A DNA stretch of 64,000 bases from Anaeroglomus sp964630775. Its GTDB lineage: Bacteria; Planctomycetota; Phycisphaerae; Sedimentisphaerales; Anaerohalosphaeraceae. Below, one piece after another: positions 42,748 through 50,950 of this stretch. Every line of letters begins with the position of its first letter. Position 1 is the first letter of the stretch. The notes below the pieces were generated by a model. That model ran no database searches, was not told where the DNA came from, and saw nothing but the letters and a program-made list of their open reading frames with translations. Made by a program: the position numbers and the translations under genes. The stretch spans positions 1 to 64,000 of the forward strand of contig CAZVYY010000016.1 of assembly GCA_964630775.1 (NCBI GenBank). The letters are read 5' to 3'.

Positions 42748-43053
42748 ATGAAATTTATCGCAGTGACTGCGTGTCCGACCGGGATTGCCCATACGTATAT
42801 GGCGGCGGAAAGTCTGGAAAAGACCGCCAAAGAGCTTGGGCATGAAATCAAAGTGGAGACCCAGGGCGCCATGGGGATCGAAAATGAACTGAAGCCCGCC
42901 GATATCAAAGGTGCGGATGCCCTGATTCTGGCGGCGGATATTGCCATCGAAAATGCCGAGCGGTTTGAGGGTATTCCCCGTATCGAGGTGCCGGTTCAGC
43001 TTGCCCTGAAGGATCCCAAGAGTATTTTTGCCAAAGTCCCCAATCGAGGTTAA
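42748..43053 (+). CDS. PTS fructose-type EIIB
   Basis: A cytoplasmic phospho-carrier of 101 residues. The phosphorylation cysteine is Cys9 in VTACPTGIAHTYMAAESL, the characteristic EIIB-Fru motif. The remainder (LGHEIKVETQGAMGIENELKP, ADALILAADIAIENAERFEGI) matches the family throughout, and length is normal. AAAAAGGAGG lies just before the start. It passes phosphate from the EIIA domain of the next gene to the sugar bound by EIIC. Confidence 0.93.
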   Translation: MKFIAVTACPTGIAHTYMAAESLEKTAKELGHEIKVETQGAMGIENELKPADIKGADALILAADIAIENAERFEGIPRIEVPVQLALKDPKSIFAKVPNRG

Positions 43054-43065
43054 TGAGCGGCGAGT

Positions 43066-45591
43066 ATGCCAGAAGTCTATGAATATCGGTTTGTGTGTCC
43101 GCTGCCCAATGGCATGCATGCCCGGCCGGCCAACTGCCTGGAGCAGGTCGTCGCGGGCTTTGCGGACAGTCAGGTTTCGCTGACCAACCTGAGCAATCAG
43201 AAAATCGCCAATGCCAAAAGCATTTTGTCCCTGGTCGGGGCGGATATCAAGGCAGGGGATGAGTGCGTTCTCAGGGTGGAAGGGGAAAACTGCGGTCCGG
43301 CGTACAGGGAAATCGTTCAATTTCTGAAGGAAAAACTTCCTTCCTGTGATGATGTCTTGCCGCCGGCTGCATTCCAGTCCGAGGCTTATATTCCGCCGGT
43401 TTTGCGGGCGGCCGAAGTGCCGATGATTTTCGGCTGCAAGGCGGTGTCGGGCTTTGGCAAAGGCAATGTTGTGATTGTGGAGGCGTTGAAACTGCCTGCC
43501 GGGATTGATCCGCGTGAGCCGGTTCGTCCGGAGCAGGAATTACGCAAGATTGAAAAGGCTGTTGCCGAGCATCGCAGTGATATTACCATCAAGCTGGGTT
43601 CAGGGCGGCTGGCCTCCGTTGAAAGCAAGGTGCTGGAGGCACATTTATCGATTGCCAGTGATGTGGAATTTCTGGATCGTGTCCGCTGTCTCATCCGGCA
43701 GCGGGGGATTTGTGCGGGGCAGGCGATTATCGAGTCCTTCGAGTATTTTTCCGGGATATTGAAATCCGCTCAAAGCGAACTGATTCGTGAGCGTGTTGTG
43801 GATTTGCAGGATGTCTGTTCTCACCTGCTTAAAAAGATTTATGGTTCGGCGGCATCGGATCAGATTATGCTGTCCGGCCCGTCGGTGTGTGTGGCCGACA
43901 ACCTGACGCCGTCGCAGTTTATTTCCATGGATAAAACGCTGCTGTCGGGACTGGTCCTGATGCATGGCGGCAATACCTCGCATACGGTGATTCTGGCCCG
44001 GTCGTTCGGGATTCCCACGGTAACGGGCATCAAGGATGCCGCGATTCTGTCCAACGGGCAGGAGGTGGTGGTGGATGCGACGTATGGGATTGTGATTACC
44101 CGGATGAATGCCCAGGCGGAACGGTATTATGCGGCCCAGCGTCGCAAGCAGGAGTTTGAGCATCGTTATTTTGATGATTTCCGGAGTAAGCCGGCCAAAA
44201 CCGTCGATGGTGTTAGGCTTGAAGTGATGGCCAATGTGGCAACAGCCGATGAGGTGCTGATAGCCATGTCCGGCGGGGCCGAGGGTATCGGGCTGTTCCG
44301 AACGGAGATGCTGTTTATGGGGCGGGATTCGGCCCCGAGTGAAGACGAGCAGTTTAGCGAATATAAAAAAGCGGCCGAATATGCGGCGGGAAAGCCTGTC
44401 ATTATTCGTACCTTTGATATCGGCGGCGACAAATCCGTCAGTTACCTGAACCTGACTTCCGAGGATAATCCGTTTCTGGGGTATCGGGGGGCGCGGGTTT
44501 ACAGGGAATATGAAGGGCTGCTGAAAAATCAGTTGCGGGCGATTCTGCGGGCGTCGGCCTTCGGGTGTCTCAAGATTATGATTCCGATGGTGTCCTGCCT
44601 GGAAGAAGTGACGTATGTCCGGTCGCTGCTGGACCGGATTAAAACCGAACTGGACGTCCGTTCCCTGCCGTATGATAAGTCGATTTCGCTGGGGATTATG
44701 GTGGAGGTGCCTTCGGTTGTCTTTGTCATCCCGCAACTGGCTGGGCTGGTGGATTTCCTCAGTATCGGCACCAACGATTTAACCCAGTATTTCCTGGCGA
44801 TTGACCGGGGCAATGAACGGGTCAGCGCGCTGTATCAATCCCGTCATCCGGGGCTGCTGGGTCTGATTCAGAAAATCGTGGAGGATGCCCATCGGCATAA
44901 GCTGTGGGTCGGCATGTGCGGCGAAATGGCCGGGCAGGTGGACCATCTGCCGCTGCTGCTGGGGGCCGGACTGGATGAAGTGAGTGTTTCGATTCCCGCC
45001 GTGGCCGCCATCAAGGCCCGATGTGCCGATTATGACAGCCGTGACTGCCGCATGATTTTTGAACGGGCTGTATCGGCCAAGTCGGCGGGGCAGGTGGATA
45101 TGATTTTAGCCGAGCGGCAGCGTGAACCAGTTGCCAGGCCGGTGATTGAACTGAGCCTGATTGATCTGGATGCCGACTGCATCAACAAGGAGGAGGCGAT
45201 CCAGTATGCCTCGGATATGCTTTATTATGCCCATCGCACCGAGAAGCCGGCCGAACTGGAGCAGGATTTCTGGCAGCGCGAGAGTGTTTATTCCACGGGG
45301 CTGGGCTATGGATTTGCCGTGCCGCACTGCAAGACCAGCGCGGTTTGTGCCCATTCCATCTGCCTGCTGCGCCTCAGCAAACCGATTGTCTGGAAATCCA
45401 TTGATGACAACCCTGTGGATATTGTGATTGCGATGACCATTCGGGATGGACAGACGGCAGGCGATGCCCACATGAAGATATTTTCAAAACTGGCAAGACA
45501 TATTATGCACGACGATTTCAGGGGGATGCTGAGATCGCTTCAGGACAGGCAGGCCGTTCTTGCGTATCTGCAGGAGAAACTGGCCCTGTAA
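43066..45591 (+). CDS. HPr-Enzyme I-EIIA multidomain phosphotransferase
   Basis: A PTS protein of 841 residues that carries three phosphotransfer modules in one chain. HPr (about 1-90) has active His18 in NGMHARPANCL. Enzyme I (about 120-680) has LMHGGNTSHTVILARSFG with active His306, then EGIGLFRTEMLFM and the PEP-binding TIM barrel (LGIMVEVPSVVF, FLSIGTNDLTQYFLA, GMCGEMAG). EIIA (about 695-840) has YGFAVPHCKTSAV with active His754. Fusions of these modules are known in some fructose systems, but this order is uncommon. It makes the system self-contained from PEP to EIIB. It is the third gene of the operon. Confidence 0.92.
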   Translation: MPEVYEYRFVCPLPNGMHARPANCLEQVVAGFADSQVSLTNLSNQKIANAKSILSLVGADIKAGDECVLRVEGENCGPAYREIVQFLKEKLPSCDDVLPPAAFQSEAYIPPVLRAAEVPMIFGCKAVSGFGKGNVVIVEALKLPAGIDPREPVRPEQELRKIEKAVAEHRSDITIKLGSGRLASVESKVLEAHLSIASDVEFLDRVRCLIRQRGICAGQAIIESFEYFSGILKSAQSELIRERVVDLQDVCSHLLKKIYGSAASDQIMLSGPSVCVADNLTPSQFISMDKTLLSGLVLMHGGNTSHTVILARSFGIPTVTGIKDAAILSNGQEVVVDATYGIVITRMNAQAERYYAAQRRKQEFEHRYFDDFRSKPAKTVDGVRLEVMANVATADEVLIAMSGGAEGIGLFRTEMLFMGRDSAPSEDEQFSEYKKAAEYAAGKPVIIRTFDIGGDKSVSYLNLTSEDNPFLGYRGARVYREYEGLLKNQLRAILRASAFGCLKIMIPMVSCLEEVTYVRSLLDRIKTELDVRSLPYDKSISLGIMVEVPSVVFVIPQLAGLVDFLSIGTNDLTQYFLAIDRGNERVSALYQSRHPGLLGLIQKIVEDAHRHKLWVGMCGEMAGQVDHLPLLLGAGLDEVSVSIPAVAAIKARCADYDSRDCRMIFERAVSAKSAGQVDMILAERQREPVARPVIELSLIDLDADCINKEEAIQYASDMLYYAHRTEKPAELEQDFWQRESVYSTGLGYGFAVPHCKTSAVCAHSICLLRLSKPIVWKSIDDNPVDIVIAMTIRDGQTAGDAHMKIFSKLARHIMHDDFRGMLRSLQDRQAVLAYLQEKLAL

Positions 45592-45638
45592 GCATTTTTG
45601 TCAATCAAGCAGCAAATGAGAGTCTGTTGGAGTAAATC

Positions 45639-48600
45639 ATGAATGTAAAGATGTTCTGTGTTTTAACTGTGATTGGGAGTTGTATGACAGCATCATATTC
45701 ACAAGGCAGTCAGCGAAATCTCGACCGGGACAAAACATTATATGTGGTAGGCTATTCTCACTTAGACAGTCAGTGGCGATGGGATTACCCCCAGACGATT
45801 GATGTCTATATCAAGAACACTCTCGATGATAATTTCAAGCTGCTGGAGACCTATCCGGAATACGTCTTCAATTTCAGCGGGGCGGCGCGCTATGCGATGA
45901 TGAAGGAATATTACCCGGAAAAATACGAACAGCTCAAAAAATACATTGCTCAGGGGCGATGGTTTGTCTGCGGGTCATCGGTGGATGAATGCGATGTGCT
46001 GATTCCGTCGCCGGAGTCGATTCTGCGGCAGATTTTATACGGCAATCAGTATTTCCGAAACGAATTCAAAACTGACAGCGTGGATTTCATCCTGCCGGAT
46101 TGCTTTGGCTTTCCGTCTTATCTGCCAACGCTTTGGGCTCATGCCGGCCTGATTGGTTTTTCCAGTCAGAAGCTGACGTGGGGTTCGGCGATGGGGATTC
46201 CGTTTAATGTCGGCGTGTGGGAAGGGCCGGATGGCCGGTCGGTCATTGCGGCACTGAATCCGGGCAATTATACCGGCGGTATCAGCGAACGGCTGGATAT
46301 CAGCAGGGAATGGATCAGACGTGTTCATGAAAACGGACGGGCCAGCGGAGTCTTTGCGGATTATCACTATTACGGTGTCGGGGATATCGGCGGAGCGCCG
46401 CGGGAAGAAGATGTCGAAAAGGCCGTTGCCAGTCTGGGCAATGAAGATGCTGAGATTGACGTGGTGCTGAGTTCGGCTGACCAGATGTATAAAGACATTA
46501 CCCCGCAGCAGAAGGCCCGACTGCCCAAATACATCGGCGAACTGATGCTGACTGAACATTCCTCGGGTGCAATGACCTCGCAGGCCTATATGAAACGATG
46601 GAACCGCAAGAATGAGCAACTGGCCGATGCCGCCGAGCGGGCCGCGGTGATGGCCGACTGGCTGGGCGGCCTGGAGTACCCGTATCAGCAGCTTCATCAG
46701 GCCTGGTGGCGAGTGCTGGCCAGCCAGATGCACGACATTCTGCCGGGAACGTGTCTGCCGAAGTCGTATGAATACGCCTGGAATGATGAAATCATCGCCG
46801 CCAACGGTTTTGCGGAGGTGCTGAATGGTTCGATTGGAGCGGTCAGCCGCGTTCTCGATACCCGCGTCAAAGGCCAGGCGATTGTGGTTTTTAATGCGTT
46901 GTCGTTTGCGCGTGAGGACGTTGCCGAGGCGACGGTTGTGTTTGCCGGCGGTGCCCCGGAGGCCGTGCGGGTGTACAATCCGCAGAATAAGGAAGTGCCC
47001 TCTCAGGTGCTGTCCATCGATGGCGATAAAGTCAAAGTGGCGTTTCTGGCTTCCGTGCCGGCTGTGGGTGCGGCGGTATTTGATATAAGGCCTTCGTCCA
47101 AACCCTGTACGCTGCGGTCGGGGCTGGTCGTGGACGAGCGAACGCTGGAGAGCACCTATTACCGTGTCATACTCAATGACGCTGGCGATATCGCCAGCAT
47201 TTATGATAAGCAGGCAAGACGCGAATTGCTGAGTCGTCCGGCCCGACTGGAGTTTCATCGCGGCACGCCGAAGGAATGGCCGGCCTGGAATATGGACTGG
47301 CGGGAACGGGCGCTGCCGGCGATTGGGTATGTGGATGGTCCGGCGGATATTCGGATTGCTGAAAATGGTCCGGCCCGTATAGCCATCGAAGTGAAGCGTC
47401 GGGCGGCCAATTCCGTGTTTGTCCAGCGGTTTTGCCTGAGTGCGGGTGATAGCGGCAAACGTGTTGAGGTGAAAAACGATGTGGAATGGCAGTCGATGGC
47501 GTGTGTACTCAAGGCCAGTTTCCCGCTGACGGTGTCCAACCAGACCGCGACTTATACACAGGGACTGGGGACCATTCAGCGAAGCAATAATAATCCGCGG
47601 CAGTTTGAGATGCTCTCGCATGAGTGGTTTGATCTGACGGATACATCCGGCGAGTATGGCGTGTCGATTCTTGAAGATTGCAAATTTGGCTCGGATAAAC
47701 CGGCGGATGATGTAATTCGGCTGACGCTTTTATATACGCCGGGCGCGATGCACGGCAGTTATCAGGACCAGCTTTCGCAGGATTGGGGCCGGCACGAATT
47801 TACGTATGCGGTGTATGGACACGAGGGCAACTGGCAGAAGGGCCTATCGGAACGCCAGGGCCGACGTTTGAACCAGCCGCTGCAAACATTCCAGGTCCAG
47901 CCGCATCCGGGAGCCGAAGGCAAATCCCTGTCCATGCTGCAGGTCAACACCAGCCAGGTGGATGTCAGGGCTATCAAAAAGGCCGAAGACGGCCAGATGA
48001 TTGTGGTCCGACTGCAGGAACTTCTGGGCCGCAATGCCGACGGTGTGGAATTGACCCTCGGCAAGGGCATTGTATCCGGGTATGAAATTGACGGGCAGGA
48101 ACGCAAAATTGGCTCGGCCGATATTCAGGGTGGCAAGCTGGCAGTGTCGATGACTAAAAATGCAATTCGCAGCTTTGCCGTGAAGCTGGCGGATTCGGCC
48201 AGCCGCATTGATAAGCCGAATTGTGCGAGTGTCTTGCTGCCGTATAATGCGGCGGCTTTCAGTCCGGATGGTGCTGCCGCAGAGGGAGCATTCGGGGCCC
48301 AAAAGCAGTCGATGCCAGCCGAGGAATGTTATCCTTTGACAGTCAGCGGCATCCGGTTTGATTTGGCAGGCGGTTCTGAAAAGACCGCAGTGGCTTGCCA
48401 GGGACAGACGCTGCGACTGCCGGAAGGGAATTACAATCGAGTTTATATCCTGGCCAGTGCGGACCAGGACACTGCCGATACGATAAAAATGGACGACAGG
48501 TCCTGCGAGTTCAGGGTGCAGGCGTGGACGGGTTTTGTGGGGCAGTATGACCGCCGGGTCTGGGATCGGGAGTTTGGGATTGAGGATTATGTTGGCGCGG

Positions 48601-49484
48601 GGCGGCTGATGGGAATCCAGACGGGATATATCAAGCGTGACCCGATTGCCTGGTTCAGCACGCACCGTCACACGGCAACAGGCAAGAATGAGTCATACCA
48701 GTTTAGTTATATCTTTAAATATGGCTATGATCTGCCGAAGGGAACGGCGACGATTACGCTGCCCGATAATCCTGCGATCAAGATTTTTGCGATTACGGTC
48801 GCGAATGATATGAATCTGGCGGTCAATGCCTGTGATTTGTATGATAATTTTGACGGACGTCAGGATATTGAGCTTCGCAGACGGCCCGGCGACTATACCG
48901 CCGGCAAACAGGCCGTTGGCAAGGCGGCTGTGGAGCGGGCCGACAGTTATGAACAGTTGACCCTGGCAAAGCCGCTGGCGGATGATTATGCCGACCAAAA
49001 CAGCAAAAACAATGTCCGGTTTTTCTGTACGACAAACGGACCTTTTGCGTCGCCTTCAAGGGGATTAACGAAAGGTATTCTGTATCGAGTGAATAATGGG
49101 CAAGGCGGGCAAAATAACGATGATACGAATGAGGCGACCTATTTTGACGGCGGCGAGGCTCGGATTGTTGCTGATTTGCAGAAGCCGGTGACGATTACAA
49201 AAGTCAACACGTTTTCGTGGCATAAGTCCGACCGTGCTCCCCAGATGTTCAGCCTGTGGGCCAGTTCCTCAGACGCGGCTCCGGAAGCCGACCTGTATGC
49301 AGACGATGGCTCGGGATGGACGCTAATTGCCCGGGTGGAGACCGAATCGCTCGGCGAGGGAGGGGTTCATGTGTCCTCTGTATCCCTTCCTTCAGATAGA
49401 CAATATCGGTATCTGATGTGGGTTGCGGATCGGGAGGCTCAGGGGACTTTTTTCAATGAAATGGATGTGATTATTGCGGAATAA
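45639..49484 (+). CDS. Secreted GH38 alpha-mannosidase with extra C-terminal domain
   Basis: A secreted enzyme of 1281 residues. A signal peptide (residues 1-21, MNVKMFCVLTVIGSCMTASYS) precedes the GH38 catalytic domain, with the metal-binding YSHLDSQWRWD (His41, Asp43) and LPDCFGFPSYLP carrying the likely nucleophile Asp154. SSVDECDVLIPS and QMHDILPGTC follow. The beta-sandwich part of GH38 runs to about 860. Residues 860-1281 are extra, with two beta-rich modules, the last one (NTFSWHKSDRAPQMFSLWAS) resembling discoidin/F5-8-type binding domains. GGAG precedes the ATG. Its place after the PTS genes suggests that mannosides are trimmed outside and imported. Confidence 0.9.
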   Translation: MNVKMFCVLTVIGSCMTASYSQGSQRNLDRDKTLYVVGYSHLDSQWRWDYPQTIDVYIKNTLDDNFKLLETYPEYVFNFSGAARYAMMKEYYPEKYEQLKKYIAQGRWFVCGSSVDECDVLIPSPESILRQILYGNQYFRNEFKTDSVDFILPDCFGFPSYLPTLWAHAGLIGFSSQKLTWGSAMGIPFNVGVWEGPDGRSVIAALNPGNYTGGISERLDISREWIRRVHENGRASGVFADYHYYGVGDIGGAPREEDVEKAVASLGNEDAEIDVVLSSADQMYKDITPQQKARLPKYIGELMLTEHSSGAMTSQAYMKRWNRKNEQLADAAERAAVMADWLGGLEYPYQQLHQAWWRVLASQMHDILPGTCLPKSYEYAWNDEIIAANGFAEVLNGSIGAVSRVLDTRVKGQAIVVFNALSFAREDVAEATVVFAGGAPEAVRVYNPQNKEVPSQVLSIDGDKVKVAFLASVPAVGAAVFDIRPSSKPCTLRSGLVVDERTLESTYYRVILNDAGDIASIYDKQARRELLSRPARLEFHRGTPKEWPAWNMDWRERALPAIGYVDGPADIRIAENGPARIAIEVKRRAANSVFVQRFCLSAGDSGKRVEVKNDVEWQSMACVLKASFPLTVSNQTATYTQGLGTIQRSNNNPRQFEMLSHEWFDLTDTSGEYGVSILEDCKFGSDKPADDVIRLTLLYTPGAMHGSYQDQLSQDWGRHEFTYAVYGHEGNWQKGLSERQGRRLNQPLQTFQVQPHPGAEGKSLSMLQVNTSQVDVRAIKKAEDGQMIVVRLQELLGRNADGVELTLGKGIVSGYEIDGQERKIGSADIQGGKLAVSMTKNAIRSFAVKLADSASRIDKPNCASVLLPYNAAAFSPDGAAAEGAFGAQKQSMPAEECYPLTVSGIRFDLAGGSEKTAVACQGQTLRLPEGNYNRVYILASADQDTADTIKMDDRSCEFRVQAWTGFVGQYDRRVWDREFGIEDYVGAGRLMGIQTGYIKRDPIAWFSTHRHTATGKNESYQFSYIFKYGYDLPKGTATITLPDNPAIKIFAITVANDMNLAVNACDLYDNFDGRQDIELRRRPGDYTAGKQAVGKAAVERADSYEQLTLAKPLADDYADQNSKNNVRFFCTTNGPFASPSRGLTKGILYRVNNGQGGQNNDDTNEATYFDGGEARIVADLQKPVTITKVNTFSWHKSDRAPQMFSLWASSSDAAPEADLYADDGSGWTLIARVETESLGEGGVHVSSVSLPSDRQYRYLMWVADREAQGTFFNEMDVIIAE

Positions 49485-49984
49485 ACTGGCAGGAATTGTT
49501 TTCTTTGTGTTTACAAAATGTACGTTTATATCAAACATAAATGGATAAGGTATATAGTTATAAAATTAGCGTGTTTTTATGTAACAAAAATGCAACGCGG
49601 ATATTGGATTTCTAAAATGAGCGAATAGAGTTTAGTTAATGTATTATTAAAAAAGGGGTTACAATAAATTCGTACACTTCGGTATGGAAATAGCCACATT
49701 TGATATGTTACAATAATGCTATATTTGGTTTTTCTTTCCTATGGATTCCGGGGTATTAATTTGGCATACTGGCGAACATGAGGGTACAAACAAAACAATG
49801 TAGTAATATTATTGCTGATTGTCCGAATTGGCCTGTCACTTTGTCTGTCTGCTATGCGGAGCATCATTACACACTGTCAAATCACGCGATATTTCGCTTT
49901 AATTTGAAAAACAGGCAAACTGTGTTTTCCCTGTCGGATTGCCTGTCTTTATAATAGTCCTCAAGGGATATGAAAGATACGATT
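49485..49984. other. 500-bp AT-rich intergenic region
   Basis: It lies between the mannosidase gene and the prepilin-like gene. It holds no convincing gene. A TATAAT at 49950-49955, an inverted repeat ACAGGCAA/TTGCCTGT at 49911-49946, and a leftward TTTGTACCC (49790-49782) are the only structures seen. The first 300 bp are plainly AT-rich with no clear terminator after the mannosidase. Confidence 0.5.
49911..49955 (+). promoter_or_regulatory. Candidate promoter with inverted repeat for the prepilin-like gene
   Basis: ACAGGCAA (49911-49918) and TTGCCTGT (49939-49946) form an 8-bp inverted repeat immediately upstream of TATAAT (49950-49955). The -35 (TTCCCT) is weak, which would be compatible with activation. 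The predicted start near 49961 leaves a short leader. Confidence 0.4.
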
Positions 49985-50812
49985 ATGGCGACAAACAAAA
50001 AAGCGTTTACCTTAATTGAGCTTCTGGTAGTGGTGGCGATTATTGCGATGTTAATGGCGGTCTTGGTTCCGGCCTTAAAGCGTGTCAAACAGCAGGCAAC
50101 GGGAGCAGCGTGCCTGGCGAACGTGAAAGGGTTGTCAACGTGCTGGCATACGTATGCCATGGACAACAAAGAACATCTGGTTTTCGGGCACGCCCCCAAT
50201 CCAGGCCGGTATGATTCCAAACAGCAGTATTGGGTCAGTTTTCCCCAGGACGAACAGGGGAATTACAAAGGTAATCCAGGCGAAGTGACGCTTCAATATG
50301 AACAAAATGGTATCAGGAAAGGAGCATTATTTCCTTATGTTAGTTCATACGATGCCTATCATTGCCCGGGCGATAAAAGCAAAATGCTATTTGCCGACCA
50401 GTACACCAATAAGCCCTGGTGGAACAGTTATTCCATTCCCGGTTTGATGAATGGAGAAGCTACCTTCTGGAGCGATCCCAAAGTAGTCAATAAAATGAGC
50501 GATATCGTTAATCCCGGCAATAAAATTATTTTTCTCGAAAATTCCGATCCCAGAGGCTGGATTATGGGGTCTTGGCTGATGAACTATGGTACAACTCCTT
50601 CATGGACGGACCCCATTGCAATCTGGCACAAAGATCGCGGCTCGCTTGGATTTGCGGATGGTCATGCCGAAATGCACTTATGGGTGGATCCCTCAACAAT
50701 TGAAAATGCAGTATATGCAGCGGGTGGCGTGAAAAACCCGACCCCCAAGCCCGGCGAAAAGGGTGAAGATATTCTCTACATGAAGCAGGCTTATATTCCC
50801 GGCAGAAGATAA
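49985..50812 (+). CDS. Prepilin-type secreted protein with H-X9-DG motif
   Basis: A 275-residue type II-secretion-like protein. A short leader (MATNKK) precedes AFTLIELLVVVAIIAMLMAV, the prepilin cleavage/methylation motif. The rest is typical of the large planctomycete family with an H-X9-DG C-terminal motif, here IWHKDRGSLGFADGHAEMHLW. The ATG at 49985 is preferred because the promoter would otherwise leave almost no leader; an ATG at 49970 is also possible. Function is unknown; such proteins occur in large numbers beside secreted enzymes. Strong terminator at 50901. Confidence 0.82.
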   Translation: MATNKKAFTLIELLVVVAIIAMLMAVLVPALKRVKQQATGAACLANVKGLSTCWHTYAMDNKEHLVFGHAPNPGRYDSKQQYWVSFPQDEQGNYKGNPGEVTLQYEQNGIRKGALFPYVSSYDAYHCPGDKSKMLFADQYTNKPWWNSYSIPGLMNGEATFWSDPKVVNKMSDIVNPGNKIIFLENSDPRGWIMGSWLMNYGTTPSWTDPIAIWHKDRGSLGFADGHAEMHLWVDPSTIENAVYAAGGVKNPTPKPGEKGEDILYMKQAYIPGRR

Positions 50813-50900
50813 TCTGCAGACAATGGTATATCGACAGGGTAAACAGAGATTTAATTTGTTTATCATTTAGGCGGTGGAAGTGATGAATTGGCGGTACATA

Positions 50901-50933
50901 AAAAGCCCTGGCTGGATAAGCCAGGGCTTTTTT
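50901..50933. terminator. Bidirectional terminator before uvrA end
   Basis: GCCCTGGCT (50905-50913) pairs with AGCCAGGGC (50919-50927), with four A residues on the left and six T on the right. It serves the prepilin-like gene and the convergent uvrA, which ends at 50951. Confidence 0.88.
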
Positions 50934-50950
50934 ATTGGCAGTCGGACAGT

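Noticed and set aside
43645..44736. Minus-strand frame of 363 codons opposite the HPr-EI-EIIA gene
   Set aside because: A shadow of the Enzyme I coding region. It is Arg/His/Gln-rich with no fold signature.
46035..47621. Long open frame (528 codons) on the minus strand inside the mannosidase gene
   Set aside because: It is the antisense shadow of a clearly recognised GH38 enzyme. Its composition is rich in His, Arg and Pro, and it shows no domain or ribosome-binding site.
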